A stretch of DNA of 64,000 nucleotides from Sphingomonas sp. TZW2008 (lineage in GTDB: Bacteria; Pseudomonadota; Alphaproteobacteria; Sphingomonadales; Sphingomonadaceae), in assembly GCF_002117915.1 (NCBI RefSeq), contig NZ_BDJB01000008.1, forward strand, positions 62,001-126,000. Direction: 5' to 3'. Under the pieces are notes generated by a model. It made no database searches. It was not told the origin of the DNA and was given only the letters and a program-made list of their open reading frames with translations. Shown here piece by piece: positions 35,922-44,346 of this stretch (position 1 is its first letter; every line of letters starts with the position of its first letter). The position numbers and the translations under genes are program-made.

Positions 35922-37022
35922 ATGGCCCGCAAGTTCCTCTACGTCGTCGCCTTCCTGATCGCGCTCGTGATCGTGGGGGCGCTCGCCTATCGCATCTGGG
36001 GCAACGACATCATCCGCTGGACCTTCGTTCCCGGTCGCCCGTTCGAGGAACAGGCCCAGGTCGCCGAGCGCCGTTACGACCGCCCCGACATGTGGCTGTC
36101 GCGCCCAGGGATCGCCAACGATCCGTCGCGGTGGACGCCGGCCGGCTACGCGCCGCGCAAGGATGCCGGCGGGGCGGCGGTGTTCTTCATTCACCCTACC
36201 TCCTATCTTAGCGACGATCACTGGAACGCGCCGCTCGGCGACAAGGAAGCGAACGATCGCGCCGCGCTGTTCCTGCGCGGCCAGGCGAGCGCCTTCAACG
36301 AGGTCGGCGAGATCTGGGCGCCGCGCTATCGTCAGGCGACGTTCGGCTCCTTCCTCACCGATGCCGCCGATGCGCAGCGCGCGCTCAACCTCGCTTACGG
36401 CGATATCCAGGTCGCGTTTGCCGCGTTCCTGCGCCAAATCAGCCCCGATCGCCCGATCGTGCTCGCCGGGCATAGCCAGGGCGCGCTGCACCTCACCCAT
36501 CTGCTCAAGGACAGGGTGGCGGGTACGCCGCTCGCTCGCCGTATCGTAGCCGCCTATGTCGTCGGCTGGCCGGTCAGCCGCACCACCGATCTCGCCGCGA
36601 TGGGCTTTCCGGAATGCACGCAGGCGGCGCAGCGCGGCTGCATCCTGTCGTGGGAAAGCTTTGCCGAGCCCGCCGATACGACGCTGATCACCGACACCTA
36701 CGATCGCACGCGCGGCTTCGACGGCCAACCACGTCGCGGCACGCCGTTCGTCTGCACCAATCCGTTGACCGGCACCGCCAATGCCGTCGCGCCCGCCAGT
36801 GCCAATGCCGGCACGCTCTTTCCCGCCGCCGATCTCGCCACCGCGCAGATCACCGCCGGGCGCGTGCCAGCGCGTTGCGGCGATCGCGGCTTTCTGCTGA
36901 TCGGCGAGGCGCCCGACGTCGGCCCCTACGTGCTGCCCGGCAACAACTATCACGTCTACGACTACAGCCTGTTCTGGGCCAACGTCCGCGCGGACGTAGC
37001 ACGCCGCGCCGCCGCGCGATGA
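35922..37022 (+). CDS. DUF3089 family serine hydrolase, membrane-anchored
   Basis: 366 residues. One N-terminal membrane segment ([20 protein letters not shown]) is followed by an alpha/beta-hydrolase-like domain of the DUF3089 family. [20 protein letters not shown] is the conserved opening, and the nucleophile elbow is [16 protein letters not shown]. The active-site His is probably in [12 protein letters not shown]. It may be an esterase acting in the periplasm; the substrate is unknown. The ATG at 35922 was chosen because it places the membrane segment at the N-terminus. Its stop overlaps the ruvX start (ATGA). Confidence 0.86.
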   Translation: MARKFLYVVAFLIALVIVGALAYRIWGNDIIRWTFVPGRPFEEQAQVAERRYDRPDMWLSRPGIANDPSRWTPAGYAPRKDAGGAAVFFIHPTSYLSDDHWNAPLGDKEANDRAALFLRGQASAFNEVGEIWAPRYRQATFGSFLTDAADAQRALNLAYGDIQVAFAAFLRQISPDRPIVLAGHSQGALHLTHLLKDRVAGTPLARRIVAAYVVGWPVSRTTDLAAMGFPECTQAAQRGCILSWESFAEPADTTLITDTYDRTRGFDGQPRRGTPFVCTNPLTGTANAVAPASANAGTLFPAADLATAQITAGRVPARCGDRGFLLIGEAPDVGPYVLPGNNYHVYDYSLFWANVRADVARRAAAR

Positions 37023-37477
37023 TCACCCTTGCCGCCGCCGACTTCCGCGCCGCGCTGCCGAACGGCGGCCGCCTCCTCGGGCTAGATCTCGGCACCAAGA
37101 CGATCGGCACCGCGCTTTGCGACGCCGGCTGGACCTTCGCAAGCCCCGCCGCGCTGATCCGGCGCCGCAAGTTCACGCAGGACAAGGCGGAGCTCGCCGC
37201 CGTGATCGCCGCGCAGCACGTTGCCGGCATCGTGCTAGGCCTGCCGCTCAACCTCGACGGCAGCGAGAGCCCGCGCAGCCAGTCAACACGTGCGTTCGCG
37301 CGCAACATCGCCGATCTCGGCCCGATCCTGCTGTGGGACGAGCGCTGGTCGACCGTCGCGGTCGAGCGCGTGATGATCGAACAGGACATGAGCCGGGCGA
37401 AGCGCGCCGAACGGATCGACAGCCTTGCCGCCGCGCATATCCTTCAAGCCGCGATCGACGCGCTGGTGCAGGGATAA
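37019..37477 (+). CDS. ruvX: Putative pre-16S rRNA nuclease (YqgF/RuvX)
   Basis: 152 residues. The RNase H-like fold opens with [18 protein letters not shown] (first catalytic Asp), then [14 protein letters not shown] and [18 protein letters not shown], and ends [16 protein letters not shown] (last catalytic Asp). Often annotated as Holliday-junction resolvase-like; the best-supported role in E. coli is maturation of the 16S rRNA 5' end. Translationally coupled to the upstream hydrolase gene. Confidence 0.94.
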   Translation: MITLAAADFRAALPNGGRLLGLDLGTKTIGTALCDAGWTFASPAALIRRRKFTQDKAELAAVIAAQHVAGIVLGLPLNLDGSESPRSQSTRAFARNIADLGPILLWDERWSTVAVERVMIEQDMSRAKRAERIDSLAAAHILQAAIDALVQG

Positions 37478-37542
37478 AGGCAACGCCGACGCCATTTCGC
37501 AGGCTTGCCACCCCCCCGCCCCGCCACTATCCCGCCCCCTCG

Positions 37543-38529
37543 ATGCCCCGATCGGATCACCGCCCCGCCTCGCTCATCCCCGGCGGCGCCGTTTTCCCGC
37601 ATCGTCACCTTACCGGGATCGAGGGGCTTCAGCCGCACGAGATCACCTTCCTGCTCGACGAGGCCGAAGGCTGGATCGCCGCCAACCGCGATCGCGCCGC
37701 GCCCGACAAGCGCCTCGCCGGCCTTACCCAGATCAACGCCTTCTTCGAAAATTCGACGCGCACGCTGCTGAGCTTCGAGATCGCCGGCAAGCGGCTCGGC
37801 GCCGACGTCGTCAACATGCACGCCGCGCAGTCGAGCGTGAAGAAGGGCGAGACGCTGATCGACACGGCGATGACGCTCAACGCGATGCGCGCCGACGTCA
37901 TCGTCATCCGCCACATGTCGTCGGGCGCGGTCCGGCTGATTGCCGACAAGGTCGACTGCCCCGTCCTCAACGCCGGCGACGGCCGCCACGAACATCCCAC
38001 GCAAGCGCTGCTCGACGCGCTGACGATCCGCCGTCGCCGCGGCACGATCCACAACCAACGCGTCGTGATATGCGGCGACCTGCTGCACAGCCGAGTCGCG
38101 CGCTCCAACATCCTCGCGCTCACCGCGCTCGCCGCCGAGGTGCGCGTCTGTGCGCCGTCGACGCTGATGCCCGCCGCGATCGAGCGGATGGGGGTGACGC
38201 CGTTCACCGATTTCGACGCCGCGCTCGACGGGGCCGACGTCGTCATGATGCTGCGCCTGCAGACCGAGCGGATGGCCGGCGGCTACGTGCCGTCCAGCCG
38301 CGAGTACCGGTTGCGCTACGGCCTCACGCTCGAACGCCTCGCGCGCGCCAAGCCAGACGCGCTCGTCATGCACCCCGGCCCGATGAACCGCGGCGTGGAG
38401 ATCGATTCGGCCGTCGCCGATCACGCCCGCTCGGCGATCACCGAGCAGGTCGAGATGGGCGTAGCCGTGCGCATGGCGTGCCTAGACGTGCTCACCCGCC
38501 GGGCGCGCGGCGTGGAGGGTTGGGCATGA
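37543..38529 (+). CDS. pyrB: Aspartate carbamoyltransferase catalytic subunit
   Basis: 328 residues. The enzyme makes N-carbamoyl-aspartate in pyrimidine synthesis. The carbamoyl-phosphate loop is [20 protein letters not shown], the second-site loop is [12 protein letters not shown], and [18 protein letters not shown] and [16 protein letters not shown] follow. No pyrI is present; instead the gene overlaps a dihydroorotase-like gene, the layout of class A ATCase holoenzymes that need a non-catalytic DHO-like partner. The ATG at 37543 has no obvious Shine-Dalgarno. The open frame continues upstream, but that part does not resemble PyrB. Confidence 0.97.
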   Translation: MPRSDHRPASLIPGGAVFPHRHLTGIEGLQPHEITFLLDEAEGWIAANRDRAAPDKRLAGLTQINAFFENSTRTLLSFEIAGKRLGADVVNMHAAQSSVKKGETLIDTAMTLNAMRADVIVIRHMSSGAVRLIADKVDCPVLNAGDGRHEHPTQALLDALTIRRRRGTIHNQRVVICGDLLHSRVARSNILALTALAAEVRVCAPSTLMPAAIERMGVTPFTDFDAALDGADVVMMLRLQTERMAGGYVPSSREYRLRYGLTLERLARAKPDALVMHPGPMNRGVEIDSAVADHARSAITEQVEMGVAVRMACLDVLTRRARGVEGWA

Positions 38530-39737
38530 ACGGCGCGCTGCACTTCCGCAACGCGCGCATCGTCTGCCCGATCGTGGGCGAGCGCGAGGGCGACCTGTTC
38601 GTCGCGGGCGGGCGCATCGTCAATCAGGCGCCGGATGCCACGATCGTCGAATGCCACGGCAAGCTGCTGCTGCCGGCGATCGTCGACCTCGGCGTCGCCG
38701 CGATCGATCGCGCCGCCTTTCGCGCCGGCGGGATCGTGCGCGTCGGGCTGATGCCCGATCAGAGCCCCGTGCTCGACGAACCCGGCATCGTACAGCGATC
38801 GGCGCTTATCGGTCGGCCCGATCTGTGGATTCACCCGATCGCGGCGGCGACGCGCGGCCTTGCGGGCACCGATCTTGCCGAAATGGCGATCTGCGCCTCG
38901 GCCGGTGCGCGCGCGGTGGGCACCGGACGGCGCTGGATCGCCGACACCGGCGTGATGGCGCGCGTGCTCGCCTACGCCCGCGATTTGGGCCTCGCCGTCA
39001 TCGCCCACGCCGAAGATGCCGGCCTGGTCGGCGACGCCGTCGCCACCGCAGGCGAGACGGCGACGCGGCTTGGCCTCCCTGCCGCCTCCGCGCTCGCCGA
39101 ACCACTGGCGATCGCGCGTGACCTGATGCTTGCCGAAGAGGCCGACGCGCGGCTCCATCTGCGCCAGGTCACCACCGCCGCGGGGTTCGATCTCGTTCGT
39201 GCCGCGAAACGCCGCGGCGTCCGCGTCACCTGCGGGATTACGCCAGCGCATCTCCTGCTGTCGGACAATGCGATGAGCGATTTCCGCTCGTTCGCGCATC
39301 TCTCGCCGCCGCTGCGCAGCGACGCGGATCGCCACGCTGCGCTCGCCGCGCTCGCCGACGGCACGATTGATGTGCTATGTTCCGGCCACGATCCGCGCGG
39401 TCCGGAGGAGAAGCGCCTGCCGTTCGCCGATGCCGGCGCTGGCGCCGCTGGCGCGACAACGCTGCTGCCGCTCGCGCTCGGCCTCGTTCGGGACGAGCGG
39501 ATCTCGCTCGCTCGGCTCGCCACGCTCCTGTCGCGCAACCCCGCCGCCGTGCTCGGGCTCGATGCCGGCACGCTTGCGCCGGGACACGAGGCGGACCTGA
39601 TGCTGGTTGATCCCGATTCGCCGTGGCAGATCGATGCGGATACGCTGCCCGGCCTCGCCGGCAACACGCCGTTCGACGGGCTGCCGGTGCAGGGTCGCGT
39701 CCTGCGGCTTTTCAAGGGCGGTCGCGAACTCGTCTGA
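38526..39737 (+). CDS. Dihydroorotase-like protein, probably non-catalytic (PyrC')
   Basis: 403 residues with ATG overlapping the pyrB stop. It has the amidohydrolase fold, but key residues are missing. The metal motif Asp-x-His-x-His after the first strand reads [13 protein letters not shown], so both histidines are absent; the catalytic-Asp motif TDHAPH reads CSGHDPRG. Other conserved segments remain ([30 protein letters not shown]). This matches the inactive PyrC' partners that stabilise PyrB in class A aspartate carbamoyltransferases, as described in Pseudomonas. If so, an active dihydroorotase must be encoded elsewhere. Confidence 0.9.
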   Translation: MNGALHFRNARIVCPIVGEREGDLFVAGGRIVNQAPDATIVECHGKLLLPAIVDLGVAAIDRAAFRAGGIVRVGLMPDQSPVLDEPGIVQRSALIGRPDLWIHPIAAATRGLAGTDLAEMAICASAGARAVGTGRRWIADTGVMARVLAYARDLGLAVIAHAEDAGLVGDAVATAGETATRLGLPAASALAEPLAIARDLMLAEEADARLHLRQVTTAAGFDLVRAAKRRGVRVTCGITPAHLLLSDNAMSDFRSFAHLSPPLRSDADRHAALAALADGTIDVLCSGHDPRGPEEKRLPFADAGAGAAGATTLLPLALGLVRDERISLARLATLLSRNPAAVLGLDAGTLAPGHEADLMLVDPDSPWQIDADTLPGLAGNTPFDGLPVQGRVLRLFKGGRELV

Positions 39738-39749
39738 TCGCCGGTATCA

Positions 39750-39775
39750 GGTGACGCGCCAGTCGGCGCGTCACC
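39750..39775. terminator. Perfect hairpin between convergent pyrC' and SPOR-protein genes
   Basis: GGTGACGCGCC-AGTC-GGCGCGTCACC is an 11-base perfect stem with a four-base loop, filling the 44-base gap between two convergent stops. Likely a bidirectional terminator, again without a T-run. Confidence 0.62.
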
Positions 39776-39781
39776 GAACAA

Positions 39782-41104
39782 TCAGCGCGACGCCATCTGC
39801 ACCTTGGCCGGCGCCGCCCAGCGGGCGACCTGATCCCCCGCCGCGGTGCGCACGAAGCACGTGCCCCCCGTCGCGCGATAGCCGCGGCACAGCGCGTTGG
39901 CGTCACCCTTGGCAAAGCCGCCGACCGACAGGCGGTAGAAGGATTTGAACGTCACGCCTGCGGGCGTCTGCTCCGCGAACGCGGGGTAGCGGCGCGTCGC
40001 ACGGTTCCACGCATCCTTCGCGACGCCAGCCGACTCATAGGCGCCGAGCTGGACGAACCAATTGCCCTTGGCCGGAACGCGCGAGGCCGTGGCCGGCGTA
40101 CGAGTGAGATCGGCCGCGGCGACCTGCACCGGTGCCGACTTGCCCTTTGCGCCTGCGACCGGTCGCGCAGCGGCAACCGCCGTCGCGCCAGCCGGCAGCG
40201 GCTGCACCACCTCTCGGCGGGCGGCGAAGCTCACGCCGCCGGCGCTGGCCGGTGCGGCAGCGACCGCAGCGACTTCGACGGGCGTTTCGGACACGGGTGC
40301 TGCATCGGCGGGCACCGGCGTAACCGGCTCCGCCACTGCGACCGCCGCTACCGGGACCGCGGCGTTGAGCGCCAGCGCGACCGGCTGGCCGGGATCCTTG
40401 ACCGGCACGACGCCGAGCAGCGCCGAAACCTGGTCCGCCGCGCCCACTGGCCGCGCGAACGATGCCCACTCGACGATCCGCGCGTCGACCGCGGCCGGCG
40501 CCATGTCGATCCCTGCTACGCTGCGCGCTTCCTGCCACTGACCGGCCAGCGCCAGCACCAGCGCCAGATTCTGTCGCGTCTTGGCATCGGCGTCGGGCGT
40601 GCGCGCCGCCGCGGTGAGCAGCTCGACGCCGCCCGCCGGATCGCCGGCCAGCGCGATCGCCAGCCCGCGGTCGCGCGCCGGGATCGACGCGGCATGATCG
40701 TCGAGCGTCCTGCGCGCCTCGTCCCACTGCCCTTCGGCGATCATCGCCAGCGCCATGTTGAGTGCCGCCTTGCCGTTGCCCGGCGACAGCGCGAGCACAT
40801 CGGCATAGGCAGCGTGCGCCGAGGTAAACCGCCCCGCCTTGAGATAGGCCGCGCCAAGCAGCGCGCGATAGTCCGCGTTCTGCGGCATGCCGGCGACTGC
40901 GGCTTCCGCAAAACCGATCGCCTTCGCGGCCTTCCCGCTAGCCATCGCCTTTGCGGCCTTCGAGGCGTTGCCGGCGGCGTTCTTCGCGAGCGCGCTATCG
41001 CTTCGGCTACTGGCCGAGGCGAGGCCACCGTTGGCACAGCCGACCATCGTTCCGCCCAGCATCAGCGCGGACAGGCTGAGCCCGGCAAGCGTGTTCATCT
41101 TCAT
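39782..41104 (-). CDS. SPOR-domain lipoprotein with TPR-like repeats
   Basis: 440 residues. A lipoprotein signal (MNTLAGLSLSALMLGGTMVGC, with the cysteine at the VGC box) is followed by TPR-like helices (MPQNADYRALLGAAYLKAG, ARRTLDDHAASIPARD), a long Ala/Val/Pro linker, and a C-terminal SPOR domain (NWFVQLGAYESAGVAKDAWNRA and FYRLSVGGFAKGDANALCRGYRATG). SPOR domains bind denuded glycan of septal peptidoglycan, so a division-site or cell-wall role is likely. The ATG at 41104 has GGGGA seven bases upstream. Divergent from another SPOR protein, with a 344-base gap between them. Confidence 0.88.
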   Translation of the reverse strand: MKMNTLAGLSLSALMLGGTMVGCANGGLASASSRSDSALAKNAAGNASKAAKAMASGKAAKAIGFAEAAVAGMPQNADYRALLGAAYLKAGRFTSAHAAYADVLALSPGNGKAALNMALAMIAEGQWDEARRTLDDHAASIPARDRGLAIALAGDPAGGVELLTAAARTPDADAKTRQNLALVLALAGQWQEARSVAGIDMAPAAVDARIVEWASFARPVGAADQVSALLGVVPVKDPGQPVALALNAAVPVAAVAVAEPVTPVPADAAPVSETPVEVAAVAAAPASAGGVSFAARREVVQPLPAGATAVAAARPVAGAKGKSAPVQVAAADLTRTPATASRVPAKGNWFVQLGAYESAGVAKDAWNRATRRYPAFAEQTPAGVTFKSFYRLSVGGFAKGDANALCRGYRATGGTCFVRTAAGDQVARWAAPAKVQMASR

Positions 41105-41448
41105 GATCAATTCCCCGATCGATCGAAAGGTGTAGTGGAGGGCGGCGAGGCGCCCCGCGCGCCTGCCCCGTCTGTGAATCGCGCGGTGCGCCGCAGAAGG
41201 CGCTGCGCGGGCACCGCCGGATGCGCCGACGTGACGGAGCCTCCCTTCTGCGATGTGAATGCGAGAACGCGCATCTGCCGTGTGACACCTTATTCCTGTT
41301 CACCAACAGCCCTGGCATGAAGGTGGCTAAGGAAGCGTAAATGCGGCGCTTGGCGGGCCGATCACCGGCCGGCTATCCGGCCCTAGTCGGCCAGCACTAT
41401 CTCGGGCATGTAGCTGGCCGGACCGGGGCGCATGATGGGGTGCAACGA
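41105..41448. promoter_or_regulatory. Divergent intergenic region between two SPOR-domain genes
   Basis: 344 bases without a convincing gene. Open frames here are short and carry no recognisable sequence. It must hold the promoters of both divergent genes. I see several GC-rich inverted repeats (for example CCGGCC-GGCTAT-CCGGCC near 41369-41387) but no clear -35/-10 pair or known regulator site. Confidence 0.4.
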
Positions 41449-42459
41449 ATGAACAAGACGTATCTGATCTGCCTCGCCGGCCTTGTCATGGCGGCACCGG
41501 CGGCGGCCGACGTCAAGCAGGGCGTCGATGCGTGGAGCCGCGGCGACTATCGCACGGCGGTCGATACGTGGCGGCCGCTCGCCGCGGGGGGGGATGCCGA
41601 CGCGCAGTTCAACCTCGGCCAGGCGTACAAGCTCGGCCGCGGCGTTCCCGTCGACCTGCCCGTCGCGATCGAGTGGTTCCGCAAGGCCGCCGCGCAGGGC
41701 CACATGCAGGCGATCGACAATTACGGGCTCGCGCTGTTCCAGGACGGCAAGAAGAGCGAGGCGCTGCCGTGGCTCGAAAAGTCCGCCGCGCGCGACGAGA
41801 AGCGCACGCAGCTCGTGCTCGGCACGATGCTGTTCAATGGCGATGGCGTGACGAAGGATTGGGTCCGCGCGTACGCACTCGTCACCCGTTCCTCGCAGCA
41901 GGGCTTGCCGCAGGCGTCGCAGACGCTGGCGCAGATGGACCAATATATCCCGGAGGCGCAGCGCCAGCAGGGGCTGACGCTCGCGCGCAAGTACGAGACC
42001 GATGCGCGTGCGCTCGCCGCCGCGATGCCGCCGCCACCCACCGGCCGTTCGGTCGGCACGTCGGCGCCAGTGCCAAACAGGACGGCGAGCCGGCCGGGCG
42101 CCGGCTACGGCGTACCCGGTCGCCCTGCGGCGGATGATCGTGCGCCGACCCCGCCCCGGCCCGCACCTACTACAACGCCGGCCAAGGTCGCGGCGGCCAA
42201 GCCCGCCCCCGCGACGCGCGCGCCTGCCACGCCGCGGCCCGCGGCGGGTGGCGCGTGGCGGATCCAGCTCGGCGCGTTCCGTGACGAGGGCAATGCCCGC
42301 AGCCTGTGGTCGCAGGTCGGCGGACGCACCGGTGGCAGCCCGAGCTACGCCAAGGCAGGCGGCGTCACGCGGCTGCAGGCGACCGGCTTCGCCTCCAAGG
42401 CGGCGGCGCAGGCCGCATGCCGCAAGTCAGGTGTCAGCTGCGTCGTCGTCGCGCCCTGA
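41449..42459 (+). CDS. Sel1-repeat and SPOR-domain protein, exported
   Basis: 336 residues. A signal peptide (TYLICLAGLVMAAPAAAD) precedes at least three Sel1/TPR-like repeats (GDADAQFNLGQAYKLGRGVPVD, GHMQAIDNYGLALFQDGKK, LVLGTMLFNGDGVTKDWVRAY), a Pro/Ala linker (about residues 185-265) and a C-terminal SPOR domain (WRIQLGAFRDEGNARSLWSQVG and GVTRLQATGFASKAAAQAACRKSG). The pairing of solenoid repeats with a peptidoglycan-binding domain suggests a periplasmic scaffold at the division site. The ATG at 41449 was chosen for the signal peptide; an in-frame ATG at 41341 gives a sequence unlike any secretion signal. Confidence 0.87.
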   Translation: MNKTYLICLAGLVMAAPAAADVKQGVDAWSRGDYRTAVDTWRPLAAGGDADAQFNLGQAYKLGRGVPVDLPVAIEWFRKAAAQGHMQAIDNYGLALFQDGKKSEALPWLEKSAARDEKRTQLVLGTMLFNGDGVTKDWVRAYALVTRSSQQGLPQASQTLAQMDQYIPEAQRQQGLTLARKYETDARALAAAMPPPPTGRSVGTSAPVPNRTASRPGAGYGVPGRPAADDRAPTPPRPAPTTTPAKVAAAKPAPATRAPATPRPAAGGAWRIQLGAFRDEGNARSLWSQVGGRTGGSPSYAKAGGVTRLQATGFASKAAAQAACRKSGVSCVVVAP

Positions 42460-42469
42460 CGCCGCGGGT

Positions 42470-43351
42470 TTAGTCGACCGCCCAGTCGCGGCGGCCGATC
42501 CCTTGCGCCCAGAGCAGTGCGGTAAGATCGCCGTGGTCGATCCGCGCCGCGGCCGCCGCGGCCACCACCGGCTTCGCGTGATAGGCGACGCCCAATCCGG
42601 CGACACCAATCATCGCCAAATCGTTGGCGCCGTCACCCACCGCGAGCGTCGCCGCATCCGATAGCCCGAGGTCCGCCCGCTCGGCGCGCAGCGTCGCTTC
42701 CTTGGTACTCGAATCGACGATCGGCTTGCCGACAGTGCCGGTAAGCCGGTCGTCCGCAATCGTCAGCGTGTTTGCGATCACGCGATCGAAGCCGATCTCG
42801 GCGCCCACCGCGTCGGCGAATGCGGTGAAGCCGCCCGACACCAGCACCGTCCGGGCGCCATGCGCCCGCATCGTGCGCACCAGCGCCCGCGCCCCCGGCA
42901 TCAGCCGCACGCGCTCGCGGCGGCATTGCTCGATCGCCGCAGCATCGAGCCCGGCGAGTAGCGCGACGCGCGCATCCAGCGCGGCGGCGAAATCGAGCTC
43001 GCCGCGCATCGCCGCCTCGGTGATCGCGGCAATCTGCGGCTTGATGCCGGCATAATCTGCCAGCTCGTCGATGCACTCGACGGTGATCATCGTCGAATCC
43101 ATGTCGGCGACGAGCAGCCGCTTCGCCCGCCCCGCCAGCGGCTGGACGACCACGTCGACGCGATCGAAGACGCTCTCCAGCGCCGACCGCGCCGCCGCCG
43201 GGGCACTGGCGAACACGATGTCGGCCGCATCGCCCTCATCGATCCAACCGGCATTGGTCGGCACGCAGCCGGCGTCGGCAAGCCGATCCTGCGCCTCCGA
43301 CAGGGTCTGTGGCGTCAGCCGCCCGGCTGCTATCAGCGTCGCAGTGAACAA
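42470..43351 (-). CDS. serB: Phosphoserine phosphatase
   Basis: 293 residues. The last step of serine synthesis. HAD motif I is [20 protein letters not shown], motif [14 protein letters not shown], motif III the Lys in [11 protein letters not shown], and motif [13 protein letters not shown]. An N-terminal ACT-like region is present. I chose the TTG at 43351, which gives [13 protein letters not shown] as in relatives, with AGGGGA six bases upstream. A longer form from the ATG at 43381 is possible. Either way the 5' end overlaps the divergent miaA start. Confidence 0.93.
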   Translation of the reverse strand: MFTATLIAAGRLTPQTLSEAQDRLADAGCVPTNAGWIDEGDAADIVFASAPAAARSALESVFDRVDVVVQPLAGRAKRLLVADMDSTMITVECIDELADYAGIKPQIAAITEAAMRGELDFAAALDARVALLAGLDAAAIEQCRRERVRLMPGARALVRTMRAHGARTVLVSGGFTAFADAVGAEIGFDRVIANTLTIADDRLTGTVGKPIVDSSTKEATLRAERADLGLSDAATLAVGDGANDLAMIGVAGLGVAYHAKPVVAAAAAARIDHGDLTALLWAQGIGRRDWAVD

Positions 43352-44270
43352 GGACGATCCCCTTCCGAAGCTGGCGCTCATCGCAGGGCCCACCGCGAGC
43401 GGCAAGTCGGCGCTGGCGCTCGCGCTGGCCGAGCGGACCGGCGGCGTCGTCATCAACGCCGACGCGAGCCAGGTGTACCGCGATCTGCGCGTCATCACCG
43501 CCCGCCCCACCCTGGACGACGAGGCGCGCGCCGAGCACCGGCTCTACGGCCATGTCGACGCGGCGGCGGAGTGGTCGGTGGCGGCCTGGGCTGTGGAGGC
43601 ACGCCAGACGATCGCCGCTGTAACGGCCGAGCGCAGGCTCCCAATCCTTGTCGGCGGCACAGGCCTTTACCTGCGCACACTGCTTGACGGCATCGCGCCG
43701 GTGCCGGCGATCGATCCCGCCATCCGGGAAGCGGTGCGCGCGCTGCCCGTCGGGGAGGCGCACGCCGCGCTGCGCATCGCCGATCCCGCCGCCGCCGCAC
43801 GTCTCGCCCCCGCCGATACCACGCGCGTCGCTCGCGCGCTTGAGGTCGTACGCTCCACCGGCCGGCCACTCGCCGATTGGCAGGCGGAACGCGTCGGCGG
43901 TATCGCAGGAAACGTCCACTTGCTGCCGCTCATCGTCCTGCCGGATCGCGCCGAGCTATTCGCGCGGATCGATCGACGCTTGGCCATGATGTTCGACGAG
44001 GGCGCCATAGAGGAGGTCGCGGCACTGGTCGCGCGCCCGGACGTGCCCGCAGAGGCGCCCGCACGGCGCGCGATCGGCGTTGCCCAGATCGCGGCCATGC
44101 TCGCCGGAACAATCGATCGCGCCACGGCGATCGCCGATGCGCAGGCGGCGACGCGCCAATATGCCAAGCGCCAATATACCTGGTTTCGCCATCAGCCGCC
44201 CTCGTGGTGGCCCCGCGTTGTACAGCCAAACGGCGCGTCATTGGAATTATATTTCAATATTATCTGTTGA
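43344..44270 (+). CDS. miaA: tRNA dimethylallyltransferase
   Basis: 308 residues from the GTG at 43344. MiaA adds a dimethylallyl group to A37 of tRNAs that read UNN codons. The P-loop [19 protein letters not shown] must lie near the N-terminus, and the DMAPP/tRNA-binding segments [34 protein letters not shown] and [12 protein letters not shown] are all present. The open frame extends upstream to 43071 but has no family resemblance there, and no other start fits between it and the P-loop. No strong Shine-Dalgarno is visible. The serB start on the other strand lies seven bases further in, so the two genes overlap head to head. Confidence 0.92.
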   Translation: MNKDDPLPKLALIAGPTASGKSALALALAERTGGVVINADASQVYRDLRVITARPTLDDEARAEHRLYGHVDAAAEWSVAAWAVEARQTIAAVTAERRLPILVGGTGLYLRTLLDGIAPVPAIDPAIREAVRALPVGEAHAALRIADPAAAARLAPADTTRVARALEVVRSTGRPLADWQAERVGGIAGNVHLLPLIVLPDRAELFARIDRRLAMMFDEGAIEEVAALVARPDVPAEAPARRAIGVAQIAAMLAGTIDRATAIADAQAATRQYAKRQYTWFRHQPPSWWPRVVQPNGASLELYFNIIC

Positions 44271-44295
44271 CACGTAATTTTATATGGCCTAGCGC
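44267..44295 (+). promoter_or_regulatory. Possible sigma-70 promoter for ilvB
   Basis: TTGACA (44267) matches the -35 consensus exactly, and 17 bases later lies TAGCGC (44290), a weak -10. The stretch is the most AT-rich in the neighbourhood and leads to the ilvB start 51 bases downstream. It overlaps the miaA stop codon. Confidence 0.35.
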
Positions 44296-44346
44296 GCCGC
44301 CACTCGACGCGGCTAATGAGCCTGCATCTGGCGAAGGAATTGAATT

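Noticed and set aside
37425-39737. A single 770-codon frame that would fuse an unknown N-terminus to the dihydroorotase-like protein
   Set aside because: The N-terminal half is out of frame with pyrB and reads as low-complexity Arg/Ala/Pro. The real gene starts at 38526.
41341-41448. N-terminal extension of the Sel1/SPOR protein to 41341
   Set aside because: The extra residues do not form a signal peptide, while the ATG at 41449 does.
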